DNA of 64,000 nt from Rostratula benghalensis. Its lineage: Eukaryota; Chordata; Aves; Charadriiformes; Rostratulidae. The stretch lies in the NCBI GenBank assembly GCA_013399305.1, contig VXAI01000158.1, positions 1,301,661 to 1,365,660 on the forward strand. The letters run 5' to 3'. The translations under genes and the position numbers were made by a program. Of the stretch, positions 23,030-34,968 are shown in pieces. The first letter of the stretch is position 1, and each line of letters begins with the position of its first letter. The notes under the pieces were generated by a model. The model was not told where the DNA came from. It searched no databases and saw only the letters and a program-made list of their open reading frames with translations.

Positions 23030-23267
23030 CTCTGAAAATGTTAATAGGCTAATTATCACTGAGTTAATTTGCAAGTCATATTCCCTCCTGCCCCCACATT
23101 AGGAAAAAAAAAAATAAAAAAAGAGAAATCTCCTCCCCCATTTTATTTTTCGGCAAGTTAAAAAAAAAAAAAAAAAAAGAGGCGAGTGAACTTAGCCACA
23201 AAATAAGTCAAGGGAAAAATGAAGTACTAATTAAGAAAGCTAGGGTTTTATGCAAATGACTTCTTCA
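23030..23267. promoter_or_regulatory. Candidate regulatory block with POU octamer
   Basis: Contains GGCTAATTATCACTGAG near 23047, GTACTAATTAAG near 23224 and a perfect octamer ATGCAAAT at 23250-23257 (a POU-factor site by established knowledge). Two poly(A) runs split it. Directly followed by the CpG-enriched segment below. Function is inferred from motif clustering only. Confidence 0.3.
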
Positions 23268-24120
23268 CCGAAGACAGTCTAATGAATGTGCCCTGAGTCG
23301 ATCCGTGTGCGTTTTCGCCAAGCTGACAGCTGGCTCGGAGGAAGGTCAGACAGAATCAAGCGTGCACAGAGCATAATCCTTCAGATTGGCAGCTCTGCCC
23401 CCTGGTCACTGTTTGATTATCTCCCAAATTGCTGTATTTCACAGAGATAATGATTTTTTATGGTCACAGATTTGAAGACAACTGCTGTATCCTGAGGGTT
23501 GTCGTTCTGCAAGGAGACACTGCTGCTTCCTTCAGAGGAGAAGGGGGGGAAAAAAAGTTGCTCTCTCTTTTTTCCCTCTCTCCCCCGCTCTCCTTTCCCC
23601 ATCTCTCCTTCCTCTATTTATTTATGGGGTTTTTTTATTTATTTCTATTTCTTGCAGTCAAGAAGAGCCTCCATTCCTACTAATAAGGCAGCTTGTCCCA
23701 TTGCAGTGTCTCCAGGAGGAGGGAGACGTGATGCCACAGACATTCCCGCGCTAAGCCCGACCACATCTTGTGGAGATAACACAATTCTCCAATGAAGTAT
23801 GAAAGAGCAAACATTCAGGAGGGGAGAAATCGGGACGGGGGGAGGACGGGGACTCTGAAGGAATTCTCTGCACATGGTTGCTGTTCATCGCTGCTTGGTG
23901 GCTTGCCGTCCTGATGGCCAGATATGCTGGGCCTCAGGGGGTTGTAAAAAAACATTGCGGGCCAGGAAAGAAGATAAATGCCAGAGACAGCAGTGGTGGA
24001 GACAGTTTTCAAAACAGGCCAGGTGCAGATCTACAAACAACACAGCATCTCACACTGTTCACATCCCTCCCATTGGCACCTGTGGATGGATTTCCCCTTT
24101 GAAGCTCAACACCCAAAGGG
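23268..24120 (+). other. CpG-enriched segment with splice-like borders (possible non-coding exon)
   Basis: CpG dinucleotides are visibly denser here than in the surrounding tens of kilobases, for example GTCGATCCGTGTGCG near 23297 and CCCGCGCTAAGCCCGACC near 23745. A pyrimidine-rich tract from about 23560 leads into TTTCTATTTCTTGCAG ending at 23657, a good acceptor-like site. GTGAGT follows at 24121, a good donor-like site. Together they would bound a 463-base exon (23658-24120) with no clear coding frame. The frame 23874-24134 crosses the donor and is probably incidental. A long non-coding RNA exon is one reading. An alternative is a conserved, hypomethylated regulatory element. No transcript evidence is available. 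Confidence 0.3.
23821..23851 (+). other. Canonical G-quadruplex motif
   Basis: Four G tracts of at least three on the plus strand: GGGG 23821-23824, GGG 23832-23834, GGGGGG 23837-23842 and GGGG 23848-23851. The loops are 7, 2 and 5 bases, which fits the usual G3+N1-7 rule. It lies inside the CpG-enriched segment. Confidence 0.85.
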
Positions 24121-24126
24121 GTGAGT

Positions 24127-26495
24127 GCTTCTAAAAATGTGGCTCCTCCAGAGAAAACGGCATTTAGTGCTTCAGGAAGGACTTAGTTGGAAAACATGAG
24201 CTGTTTGTGTCCCAAAGATCTGGTCATGAATTATCTGATGAAATGGTGTTTCCTTGGAAAAATGTTGTCAAAAGTGAATTTTGCAAAAGAAGATATTGGC
24301 CAAGGTAGATAGAGAAGGACAGAACTTCTGGCTAAAGGGGAAAAAAAAACATTCTCAGGTGTAAATAAAATGTTGCCCTCCTATTTTCAGACCATATCAA
24401 GATACCCAATAACTTGCAGGTTTGATCAGTCAGGGGACAGATTCACAAACCCGGGTAAAAGACATTAATTTCTTGATCTATTTATTTATTAACCTATTTA
24501 TTAATTATTTAATTGAGGTGCCCATTTATAAATTTAGTCATTTAAGTCTCCTCCTGTATCAGTAGAGAAGGAAGGACATTTTACAAGTGCTGATGGATGA
24601 TGACTTCCAGAGCAACAATTCTTATGTGAGTTGAGCTGCCTCTTTCAACTGAGTGGAAAAAACCTTAATGCTTCAGCTGAGGAAGAATAGATTAGAGGTA
24701 AAGTCTCAGTATTGTTTCATTCAGAGCTGTGTTTTGAAATAATTTCCTAACAGTGCTGTGAGGGCCTTGAACAGCACACTGTTCTTTTTCTGATTTTGGC
24801 TTTTTTTCTTTCTTCTTTTCTTTTTTCTTTTTATGTGTGTGTGAATAATGCCACAGGGAAGAAGAAATGAATTTTTGAAATTTTTTAATTATTTTCTTAA
24901 GCTGGGTCCACTACTGATGTATTATGAACTGCATATGAGAACAGGAAAGGGTGTCAAATCCTTCCTCTGGATCACAAAAAGAAGCAGCTAATTCTCTACA
25001 AAACCACTCAATGCTTCATCTGGAAGACATGAGTAAATTGGAGAACAAGCAACAAGTTTCAGAAGACCCTCCTTGAGTACGAAGGAAGTGTTTTGTTCCA
25101 TATACTTGGACAGGAATGATTTTGATAGGCCTGCAAGAAACAGAGTCTTTCTGGAAGAGCAACAAAATGTGATAGGGATGTCCTTAGGGAAAAGAAGATA
25201 AAGGTGCATGATGTCTGTACACTTGGTGAGTGGAAAGATTGTCTGGGTATCCCTGAGGCAAAAAAGAAAGCCTGTAGATCAACTGACTGGTGGGGAGGCC
25301 CTTGTTTAGCACCTGTGAATCTAGTATAGGGTAAGAGTTTTCCTGAAGGAATGAAGAAAGCAAGGTATAGACTGAGTCGGCTCTACCATGGATGTTGTTT
25401 CCTTTGCAGTGGGCTTTTTTTCACAACTGGTCTAACAATATTGAGCTTGTGTCTTGTGAACATTTCTGATCAGACACACCCATGAGCATCCAACTTGTCC
25501 TAGACTGTGTGCATGCATTCCATGTGGGAATTCATCCTGCTGCTTTAGGAGCTCAGCTAAATTGCTGTAGCAGTGACGGATGGGACACAAGTCACAGAGA
25601 AGACAGTAGAAACAAAAATGAGAAAAAATGCTTTGGTGATGACTAGTGCATCACCAAATTCAGATGTATAGAAAACCTGGGGTAGATACTTAGCACTGCC
25701 ATGGAAACTTTGTCTTTATCTCAGCACTCATATCCAGACCTCTAATGTGTCCACTGAACCATGCCCCATTATTGGAGAAACATGGCATCTAGCTAAAATC
25801 ACAGAAGGGGAAATCACTCTTGCTTCTACAAGCAGATGAAATAAAATGCACAGTGAACTATTCATGATTCAGAGCGTCCTTTTCCTGTACATACTGACAG
25901 GAACTAGAGTACAGATTGACTTGATCTTTTTAGCCTCTGTCTATAGTTGCTTGAATAGGTTTCTTCCTTTATTATCCTCAATATGTTTAAAGGCTTGCAG
26001 GGAAATAATGCAAGAGCCCTCCTGTGGCTGATTTTAACACCTACCATTCATATTCTTATAGCTGTAAGAAACTAATAGTCAAGTGGCCAGAAGTATCTGC
26101 TTTTAATAATGCACAATATCCTCTGAGTTATGGATGGAAAAAGCTGATTATGCTAAACTACCTCCAAGTCTGTATAGACTTACTTCCTACAGTCAATTCA
26201 CACTTATTTTTCTAGGCACAATGTGGGCATTTTTTAAATTCCCACACACTGTTCTTCACAATACCATTATAAGCAAATAGCTAACTCTCTAAATGAGTTT
26301 ATCTAGAAGCTCACCCACAATTTCACATGGGAAAAGGGGATCTAACTAAACCCTCTCCTAGTTTGTTTTCAGTCTTTAATGCTTGCAATCTCCCAATGTC
26401 TGTAGACTATTGCTTTCCCTCAGGGCTGTATGCAGTGCTTTTAATCCCTTCTTTTAAACTGATCCCTCACAAGTCCCCACTCTTCTCCAAATGCC
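24127..26495. other. Unique DNA, nothing recognised
   Basis: About 2.4 kb of unique-looking DNA. A TTATTTATTAA-rich patch lies at 24478-24513 and a CTTTT-rich patch at about 24799-24833. The frame 24988-25209 (minus) and those at 25846-26031 and 26024-26215 have no recognisable domain. Confidence 0.5.
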
Positions 26496-26527
26496 TTTTT
26501 TTTCTTTTTTTTTTTTTCTTTTTTTTC
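26496..26527. repeat. T-rich tract
   Basis: T runs broken by single C residues, ending TTTTTTCAG at 26521-26529. The final CAG looks like an acceptor, but nothing downstream looks like an exon. Confidence 0.9.
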
Positions 26528-26645
26528 AGTCATAAAGTATCCAGATAGACGAGGTACTCCCACCAAGTTGCAGCAGAGCTTACTTTAGATTAAGGACATT
26601 GCGTTGGCAGCCTCAAATCATGTTGACCTCATAATCATGTTTTCT

Positions 26646-26694
26646 TGACTAGCCTTTAGGTCGTGACTTAGGTCAGTCATGACTAGCCTTTAGG
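26646..26694. repeat. Direct duplication of a 16-base word, period 33
   Basis: TGACTAGCCTTTAGGT occurs at 26646-26661 and again at 26679-26694, with TCATGACT / TCTTGACT variation just before each copy. Only two copies. Confidence 0.9.
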
Positions 26695-29384
26695 TTTTAC
26701 GTTCGAGTCATTTACTAAAAGTTTCTTCATTATTAATTTTTAGTTTTAAGTTATCTTCTTTGGCTGGTGCAGGTTTTGGTGGCCTTAAATCATTTTATGC
26801 CTTAGAAGAATAACTTCCTAAGCAAAGTAGGCTCAGTGATGTTCACAGAGGGCTGAGCTGCCTTAAACAGGTAGCACAGAAACCACAGAATAGCTAAAAC
26901 TGTCTCAAATTGGTTTATCTAGCCAAGTTCTCAGGAACAGAGGCCAGCTGAGAAATGGTAGTATGGTTTACTAGACTCTGCTGAAACCCAGCAGATATAA
27001 AATAAGATTTGGAATCAGGTAACGTGAAAGTTTAAAAAAAAAAAAAAGAAGTGCAAGATTCTTAAGTTGTTTTTTTTTTTCCTTTTCATCTGAATCAGTC
27101 ACGGTTATTCTGGCTGCCTGCCTACCTGACAAAAACTGGAGAAGAAATCACACTGTGATAGGATCCTGGAAGAAAATAAATAAAATCCCTCAGGCTATCA
27201 GAATAGTTAGCATTAGGCCTTAAGAAAAAAAAAAATCATCTTTTTGCTAACTAATAAAGTGCATGAATAGTGTGAGTCCTGGATAGCTATAGTGGAAGAG
27301 ATTAGGATTCAGGTTAGTGCTATCTTTCATGCAGACTAGGGATTCTTACTGCACTTTTTCACATCACAGATGAGTGCCCCAAGCACCAACCCAAAAGATC
27401 TTTCAAAGTGGGTGATCAGCAAGAAACCGCTGCTGCTGCTTCTGTAAGAACAGGTGCATACATTACCTGACAAAATTAATTTTGACAAAATAAAATTTGT
27501 CTGCATATAATGATTTAATGAGGAAACTCTTGAATTCCTCTAGCAACCTGTCTTTTTGTATCACTGACTTGATGAAAAATCTCAAGCCTACAGGAAAAGT
27601 GAACTCTGTTGTCTATCCTGTTCCAGTTCTAAGCCACGATTTTGCAAACACAGCATAAGGAGATGTACATATTTTCAGTAAGAGGACCTCAAGACAATGG
27701 CTTACATTTTAGAGAATACAGAGGGAATGCAATGAACTCCATAATCCAAGAGAATCTGTAAGCATCAGCAGACGGTGCTCAACATAATTATTTGACAACA
27801 GCACCCGTAGATTAGATGAACTCTTCAGAGAAGCAAGGAATAACAGTGCAGGACATAAGTACATTATCAGTCCAAAAGGACTTTTCATTGGTACAAAACT
27901 GGTACAGAACCAAAGGGGTAGCGGAAACACTGCGGTTTTTAAATACTTGTAGGGTTTTTCTAGTAGGTAAAATTCAGAGTTCATGTCTGAGTATATCTCA
28001 CTGAAAAAGTATAAATCCTGCGTAACGCTAAACAAACTGGAAAGAAACTAAAATTGGTTATAAGGTGAAAATTGTTGGTCTCATTGGTAGAGTACATTTA
28101 TTGATACAACTAGTAATCTTAATGTATGGAAATTTATTGCCCTCATTAATGCCTAATAACTCAGTTGAAAGAGGTTTGATGGCTTCCAAAGGCAAAGCAT
28201 ATTGCAAACAGAATAGTGAAGGAGCCCAACATTTCCAACCCCTGTCATAAGGAATCTTGATTTTACACTAAGACTAAAAGGGGGAAAAATATAGATGCAC
28301 AGCTCTGGTATCCCATTTAGACATGCTGTAGTCCCTCATGCTGCCTACCAACCACGTCTAGAAGGCTCTCAGCTCAACCTGTGGGAGCACTAAGGGATTT
28401 ACCATCCCAATAGAAAACCATATACAACTTATTGAGAGGTTCTAGTTTGTTCTTCAGAGATATCACACCTTTCTTTTAACTGAGTCTAAATTTATAGGCT
28501 ACCTGAACAGTCTTTGTAAATATCTAAAGTAGGACATCTGATTGCACACGTTTCTTCCCAATGAAACTGACATGGTCATCTCAATCCCTAACCTTCCCCT
28601 TGCAAGGAATTTGTCAGCTGATCTGCATTTATCACAATGCTCTGTAATATAAAAACTGTTCATCATTAGGGTTTATTGATTTTTTTTTTAACATTCCTTC
28701 TTTCTGGTAACAAAATGAAGGAGTTTCTCATTTTGACTGTTCTCAAAAGGTGCCCATGTTGAGCACCTTTATTTTTAGGCAGAGTGTGTAAAGAAAGCAT
28801 AAACTTCTTTGGGAAAGCTGTAAGCAAAAGAGCAAACTGCAATTCAGCGGGGGGAAGGGAGGGCTGGGAGATCTATCCCAACCAATTAGGAATACCCTGT
28901 GAATTAGGCAGACATGAGTTGCACAACTTCACTCATCCTCCCCAGCCATGCCCCTGGATAAAAGAGGGAACCACAATGGTAGTTAAAACAATTATCATCC
29001 AGTGGAGCTTGATTCTAAACTGCTCTGCTAGGAAGTGGCAAGGAGCATTCAGATCCTAACGCAGCAAGCAATCGCTTTTTCCTCCCCTTGGGTAGAGAAG
29101 CTCCTGGCTTTTTAAGCAATTCTGTACCTCTGAACTAGTCCTTGCAGGGCTTTGGGGTATCACGCCAGTGGCACTGCATCCCATTATCATCATTGCATGT
29201 CACTGGAGGCAACAACAGGAAAGAGATGCAGAAAGGACTGGGAATGAGAGGAGACATTAATAGCAGTGTACTGCTCTGTGCTGACAAAAGCAGAAGGTAT
29301 TTAGAGGGCTGCTAGAGCAACAGAAGGAGAGATGGAAACAAAGGACACAAAACTTGACTAACACGAGATAGGACCAGCTTTGCA
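26695..29384. other. Unique DNA, nothing recognised
   Basis: No supported gene or repeat beyond short A and T runs (27032-27046, 27070-27081, 28680-28690). The overlapping opposite-strand frames at 27709-28035 and 27816-28004 have no recognisable domain. Confidence 0.5.
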
Positions 29385-29515
29385 ATAGCCTTGGCTAGTG
29401 GTTAAATAGCAGGTGTAATTGCATGTCCTGTTCCCTGGCATTTCTTGACGTTGGTCAAATCACTTAGGGTCAGATTTGCAATAAAATATCTGTGCGCCTC
29501 AAAGAGAGAGAAATT
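29385..29515 (+). repeat. Possible MIR-like SINE fragment, plus orientation
   Basis: GGCTAGTGGTTAAATAGC recalls the MIR A-box region ('TAGTGGTTAAGAGC'). TTGACGTTGGTCAAATCACTTA recalls 'GTGACCTTGGGCAAGTCACTTA'. GTGCGCCTCAAAG recalls 'TGTGCCTCAGTTT'. The order is right and the spacing is roughly right, but divergence is high. Confidence 0.45.
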
Positions 29516-32509
29516 AAAAATTGAGATTAAAGAGATTACTAAGCAAAGTGGGATCCTATTCCACTTCTAAGGTGAACCAAAAATACACACCATAAAAAAA
29601 AAAATGCTATGTCTTTGCTGGCATATTGAATGCTATTACCATTCCCTGGCCTCTGGGTTGGCTGGCAGACTTTAACTCCATCCACCCTCTTCAACTCTCT
29701 TACAGCCTCTTAAGCACTGAACTCAAATCTAGACAGCTACATATAGCCCCCTAAATTTGACATCTTTAATTGTTGGCTGACTCCCTTCCCACCCACTCTC
29801 ACTAATATTATCCCCTTTTGTCCACTTTCTTCACAAATGCCTCAATGCCAGTAATTCAGTTTGGTAACGGCTGCTACCCAAGCTGAACATCAGGGACTAT
29901 ACAGGTCCTCATTGCTTTCTGAGGGGTCTATCTAATTGCTCCATTATCCACACCCCAGCTACTTTGCATTCCCAGAGCTAAGAGGAATGTACAATATTGC
30001 TAATTTCAAATATTGGTAATTTCTGGCTGAAAAATGGAGTCCTCTAAATATCTTGATGTTGCTACCATGGCATTTCCAACTTTTTTAAAGGCTGTTGGGA
30101 TGTAAATGTTCATCACTGATGTGGCCATGAGCCTTGAACTTATTTCTATGTGAGATATTCACCATTTTAGTCTGATGCATAGATTGTATCTTCATTCATT
30201 TCCATCAATTGTCTTTGTAGAATGAAATGGCTCTTGCAAATGTCTTGTGGTGCAATGGCTATCCTGCCTTCTTTTTCCTAATATGAGACATTCTTATGAA
30301 AGATGGGAGCTTAAGTGGGAGCTAAGTGCTCACTACTAAAATTTGGAGGTTTTATTTTCAAATATGGACTTCAGTAAAGCTGGGAAAATTTTAAGAATTA
30401 GTATGTCAGCTTTTTTCCTCCATTACAGATTTTGGTCACCACAGACATCCTTGGGTACCTGTCATGAACTTAGAGCCCCAATACAGAAGCACTGGGACAA
30501 CTTCATACAGGCAAGAGCAAGTGGTCAATTCTGGCCACAAGTAATACATTTAAAAGCATAGGTAAAAAATGGAGGAAAAAACCCACCCTTCACTTATTCC
30601 TGCCACAGATAACTTACAGAATGGAGCAGGTCATAATATCCACCAGCAACCCAGAAGATTTCCTGGATCTGAAGACCAGTTAAAGCTTCGATTGGCTTTG
30701 CCATTTCCCCCTCCAGACTGTGCGTAGCCTAACAGCAGACTCAGCTAAGTACATAGGTATCTGATGTCCAGTACATATCACACACACGAATGCCTGAGCA
30801 GACATGGAGGAAGCATCTTGAGAATATTTTTTTCCATCCTTAGTATCAACAGTTTTTCCTTATGTATATTTTCAATACAAAAATACTTGATACAGGTACA
30901 CTTGTAACACAGCAGGGAACAGGGAAGGGTAGGGGGAGGTTTACGTCCTCATTTCTTGGCAGAAATAGAAAAAAAAAACCACAAAAACAACTATTCAGAT
31001 TTAGTTCTGTTTGGAATAAATAAAAACAAGCAAACATCTCAATGCACCCAGAGGCTTTGTGTAGCCGGAAGCTTTATTGATTCATATACCACCCACATAA
31101 TCTGCCAAAATGCACTACATTTTTTTTTTTTTCTAAATCTTCTTCACAGGAAAGTCTAACCCTCCAAGCTCATTTATTTGAGGCAAAAGAATTAAATAAA
31201 TCCTCTAAACGCTACTAAGTCTGATCTGGAAAAGGCTTTTGGTTGTGGCTCAAAGGAAATGCATTCTCTTGTCCTGTGGGAGCTGCACGAATTGTTTGGG
31301 AGCACCATGCCCAGCCCACAGAGAAGAGATGACTTCTGTCTGTCATAGATGACAGCAAAGCAGAGGTTGTTCCATGGATTTCTTAGAAAGGGAAAAGTTC
31401 ATATCAGGTCACTAAATTTCAGCATACTCCCTGGAAAACAACGAGACTCAAATCCCCAGACGCTGGCAGCCTCGGCTTTTGGAAGAATTTCCTTGACTTC
31501 TGTTTTGAGTGTGAATAGAAGGAGGAATTACCCCTGCAGATGTGTTGTTTGTAACAGCGTGTAGCTTTGTGGGGAGCTCACTGTTGGGTAAAGAATGGTA
31601 AAAGCAGGATGAAGTGTCTGAAGCTGCATGATCTGTGTGCTTTGCGCCCAAATTACTTGTGGTTGTCTGGTGGTAGCAAAGTTCAAAGTGTCCAACCAAA
31701 GCTTGGGATGAGCCAGGACATCTCTCCACTCTTGGGGCAAACTGGCACAGTGGAGGTTGTACCTAAGTAATTTTTATTTTTTTTTTCCAATTTATTTTCC
31801 AAAACTGGGTGGATGCAAGCAGATTTTTTACTGGGAATAGTCCCTAGGCCATGCTAGCTCATGAGTAGTATCGGAGAGACATTTCCCAAACTGTTTTTAT
31901 TCTATGGAAAAAAAAAAACCCAAAACATGCCATGCCACTCAAAAAGTTAAGAGCATCTGAAATTGCACTAAAGTGCCATAATTTTTATAGACAGTATAGA
32001 TGTAGGTGGAGGGATTTAACTCATCTATTTTTAGATAGATAGAAAGTTTATCTAAAATAATGCTTTTTGTAGCTCACAAAGAGAAAAGAGAACGAGATGT
32101 TTTTAAGACATAATTTAATGGCTTTTTAAGCAAAACCTCCTGGCTACATCAGCTGAATTGACCCCAGGTTGTTCATTTCTTTCCACTGACTGTGAAAAGA
32201 CCCCAACCTGCTTAGCTCAAATATAAACATTTGCACTGTAGGCATGTGTCATTAAATAAGAATAAGCTCAACTCAACTGTCCCTACATCCCAGGCTTTCT
32301 TCATCCGCTTGGCACTTCTTCCTCACCATCTGTAGATCCCTGCATCCCAAAAGAGGGAACTTGAGAAAAGTGCAGTGCAAAAAGTGACTCTGCTGAATGC
32401 AGAATTCCTTCTCCTTTCCCACCCACAGGTATAAAGACCTACCTGGTGACAAAGAGCTCCAGGGCTCTGGTTCATTTCCTGCAGTTAAGAAGTTAAGGCC
32501 AACACAAAA
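29516..32509. other. Unique DNA, nothing recognised
   Basis: Three kilobases without a supported gene or repeat. Minor items: a 9-bp inverted repeat at 32029-32057 (TTTTAGATA / TATCTAAAA), A runs at 29594-29604 and 31909-31918, and T runs at 31120-31132. Overlapping frames at 31349-31770 on both strands show no recognisable domain. Confidence 0.5.
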
Positions 32510-33020
32510 AAGAAACTAAGATCACGCAAATCCCGGCCATGTGTATTAAGCAGATCATCCTTCAGACTGGCTAAATTAGTTCGTCAATAAAATGCTTGAA
32601 GGGCAAGATTTCATACTTGCAGACCGTTGCCAGCAAAATATAAAAGGGAACGAGGCATTTATGGAACTGTATATTTCTTGGATGGCAGCTTAAAAATTAG
32701 ACTTAATTGAAGGGCTAAAAAGAAAGCAGCTTCATTGTTAGGAATGAAGGGTTTAAAAAAGAATTAAAGAAATTTTCAACTTGGGTGTAGGGCATAATTA
32801 CAAAAACATTAAAGCAAATAATTGGTAGCACTGTAATTTTTTCCTCCCCAGGTAACTACCATATGTATTACACAGTGAATCATTGACTCTGTCCCTCCTA
32901 TCATTAATTACTGTGATGCATAAATAATTGGAAAATTATATGTTCCAAAAATGATTTAGTAATACATTTTATGCATCTAATAAGCACAGGCTTTTAATCA
33001 TCACTAGACATGTTATGATA
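32510..33020. promoter_or_regulatory. Candidate conserved non-coding (enhancer-like) block
   Basis: About 500 bases without TE similarity or simple repeats and with very dense homeodomain-type words: ACTTAATTGAAGGG near 32701, GGCATAATTACAAAAAC near 32792, GCAAATAATTGG near 32814, TCATTAATTACTGTGATGCA near 32902, TAAATAATTGG near 32922 and TTTTAATCATC near 32992. Non-random AT-rich sequence kept free of insertions is the usual look of developmental enhancers. Of the blocks listed, this is one of the two best candidates. Conservation cannot be shown here. Confidence 0.38.
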
Positions 33021-34565
33021 AATTTTACTCTCCCTCTCAACTATTCTGTTATCTCTCGCTTATACGGGTGCCATCTCCTTGCATGGAAATACCACTAAGC
33101 CACTTCACATCACATCCTTCCCACTGGATGCCTTTTACTGGGCTTTATTCTGCTAGTTGTTTTTCGTGTTGGCATTTTGGCTTGAAATTCATTTAAGGGT
33201 GTACTTAGCCTCACAGAAACACATTAAACTAGTTATCCTAAACACAAAAAGTATTGTTTAATTTAAATGGAAATGTCTTAATCTGATTTTTTTTTTTTTT
33301 TCATCCACTGAAAACAATATGTACCTTTTGTTTTGCACAGCAGGGACTGTTGTTTTGAACTAAAGTATCTGAAAATCTACTCTTTTTAACTAGAAACAGT
33401 AAAACATATTTTAACATGTGCTGGTCATCACAGTATCTGTTATTTTCTTTCTTCAGGTTTAACACGTTATGTTTGACACTCCATCATCAAGTTGTATGAC
33501 TCAACACCTTAAGGAACAACTCAACCTGGAAAAGCACAAGAACCACTGATATGTCAAGATGTTATTTCAAGTTCAACCCAAGCAGCACAACCTGTCAAAA
33601 CTGCTCAAATTAAATTTGCCACTCTGCAGCTAATCAAACAAGCTTACTTTTAGTACTGTTTACGGTCGTATTACTCACAGAACTTGCAGCTTTTGCACAG
33701 AGGCCAGAAATCCAGGTTTGTGACTGGATAAGAAAATGTGATAATGAAGTAGTTTGATTCAATAAACTCTCTTCAAATAAGTATAAAGCTGGCAGCAATT
33801 TTACCCTTTTGTATTTTAGATATACCTTTGCATGCCAGTTGACCACACAAAATATTAGGACTAGTTATTTATTTCTAAGCCAAGATATATAGAGCAGTCT
33901 CTGTCTTTGGTGAGTCTGTTGCTCTTCTCTTGAATCTTCTATCTCTCCTTCTTTATGTAAATAAATGAAAAAACCCCAAACTGTTATTCATTTACTCAAA
34001 GCTACTAGACAAACAATTTATGTATGTCTCAAGTTCCAACGATTTATAACATTTATAATACTTTGAACCTGGGTTATTGTATAGTTGGAGTTAATACAAA
34101 ACAATGAGTAGCCAAACTGAAGATATGGCCTTTATTGATTCACTGAATATGAAAGTTCTTAAAAATTTAATTGTGGTCTCTCAGGGCATGTAACACCATG
34201 TCAACCAACTGCTGTTTCCACGAGACTGAATAGGGTTGCAAAAGTTAAATCAGACTTAATGACTACTGTAACTGTGAGAGGGGATTCAATCTATCTCTGC
34301 TTAATTTGCTTGTATAGACACAGTGGACTGGCAACTCTATATGTGGGAATACCAAAAGGCAACACCAGGTTAGTGATATTTCTGAGGGAGTTCCAGGTCT
34401 GGAAGGACTAATATGCTAACTTGGTTACTGCCTAGCACCATGGGGGAATAGTAAGGAAAAGGAAAAATAGTCTACAATGCAGAGAGAGAACATCTCTTGT
34501 CCTTAATAGTAAAAAAATACAGTGGAAAATTGCTCCCAGATAGGTGGGAGAAAACAACTTACCAT
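33021..34565. other. Unique DNA, nothing recognised
   Basis: No supported gene or repeat. A 15-base T run lies at about 33287-33301. The minus-strand frame 33634-33846 has no recognisable domain. Confidence 0.5.
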
Positions 34566-34965
34566 CAGAGACTTGAAGAGCCTAGGCTTATCAAAAAGAA
34601 AATGAAGACTTAGCAGCACTACTTTTTCAAGGAGAAACTACCCTGAACTAACAGGCTATTTAATCAGGCAGGTAAAGGCATAACAAAATCCAATAGCTGA
34701 GCTGGAAGCAGAGAAATTTGAATGAAGCATTAGACACACATTTTAAACTGTGAGGGCAATGTGGAACTGGAACACATTGCCAGGGCAAGGGATGGAGTTT
34801 CCAAGATATAGTGTCTTCAGATCAGTTGTAGATAACTTTCCTATGAAGCTTTAATAGAGATACCTACCAACTAGCTAAAAATAGAGTGAAATGTTAATGC
34901 CTTCCAAGGGTGTTAATACAATGAAAGTAGATTAGATAATCTAATTCCATGAAGATCCATCTTCA
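34566..34965 (+). mobile_element. Ancient CR1 LINE 3' end, plus orientation
   Basis: Collinear with the old amniote CR1 type: 'CAGAGACTTGAAGAGCCTAG', 'GGCTTATCAAAAAGAAAATG', 'GGTAAAGGCATAACAAAATC', 'CAATAGCTG', 'GAAGCATTAGACACACATTT', 'AACTGTGAGGGCAATGTGGA', 'CTGGAACACATTGCCAGGG' and 'GATTAGATAATCTAATTCCAT'. The octamer tail is lost and replaced by a small hairpin. Strongly diverged, so old. Confidence 0.72.
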
Positions 34966-34968
34966 TGG
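34947..34968. other. Perfect 10-bp inverted repeat
   Basis: CCATGAAGAT (34947-34956), two bases, then ATCTTCATGG (34959-34968). The word ATGAAGATCCA is repeated once more immediately after. It lies at the decayed 3' end of the old CR1 copy. Confidence 0.9.

Noticed and set aside
26496..26600. Poly-T/C tract ending in CAG as a splice acceptor
   Set aside because: Nothing downstream looks like an exon and no matching donor stands out.
27709..28035. Overlapping frames on both strands
   Set aside because: Opposite-strand overlap without a domain is what chance gives.
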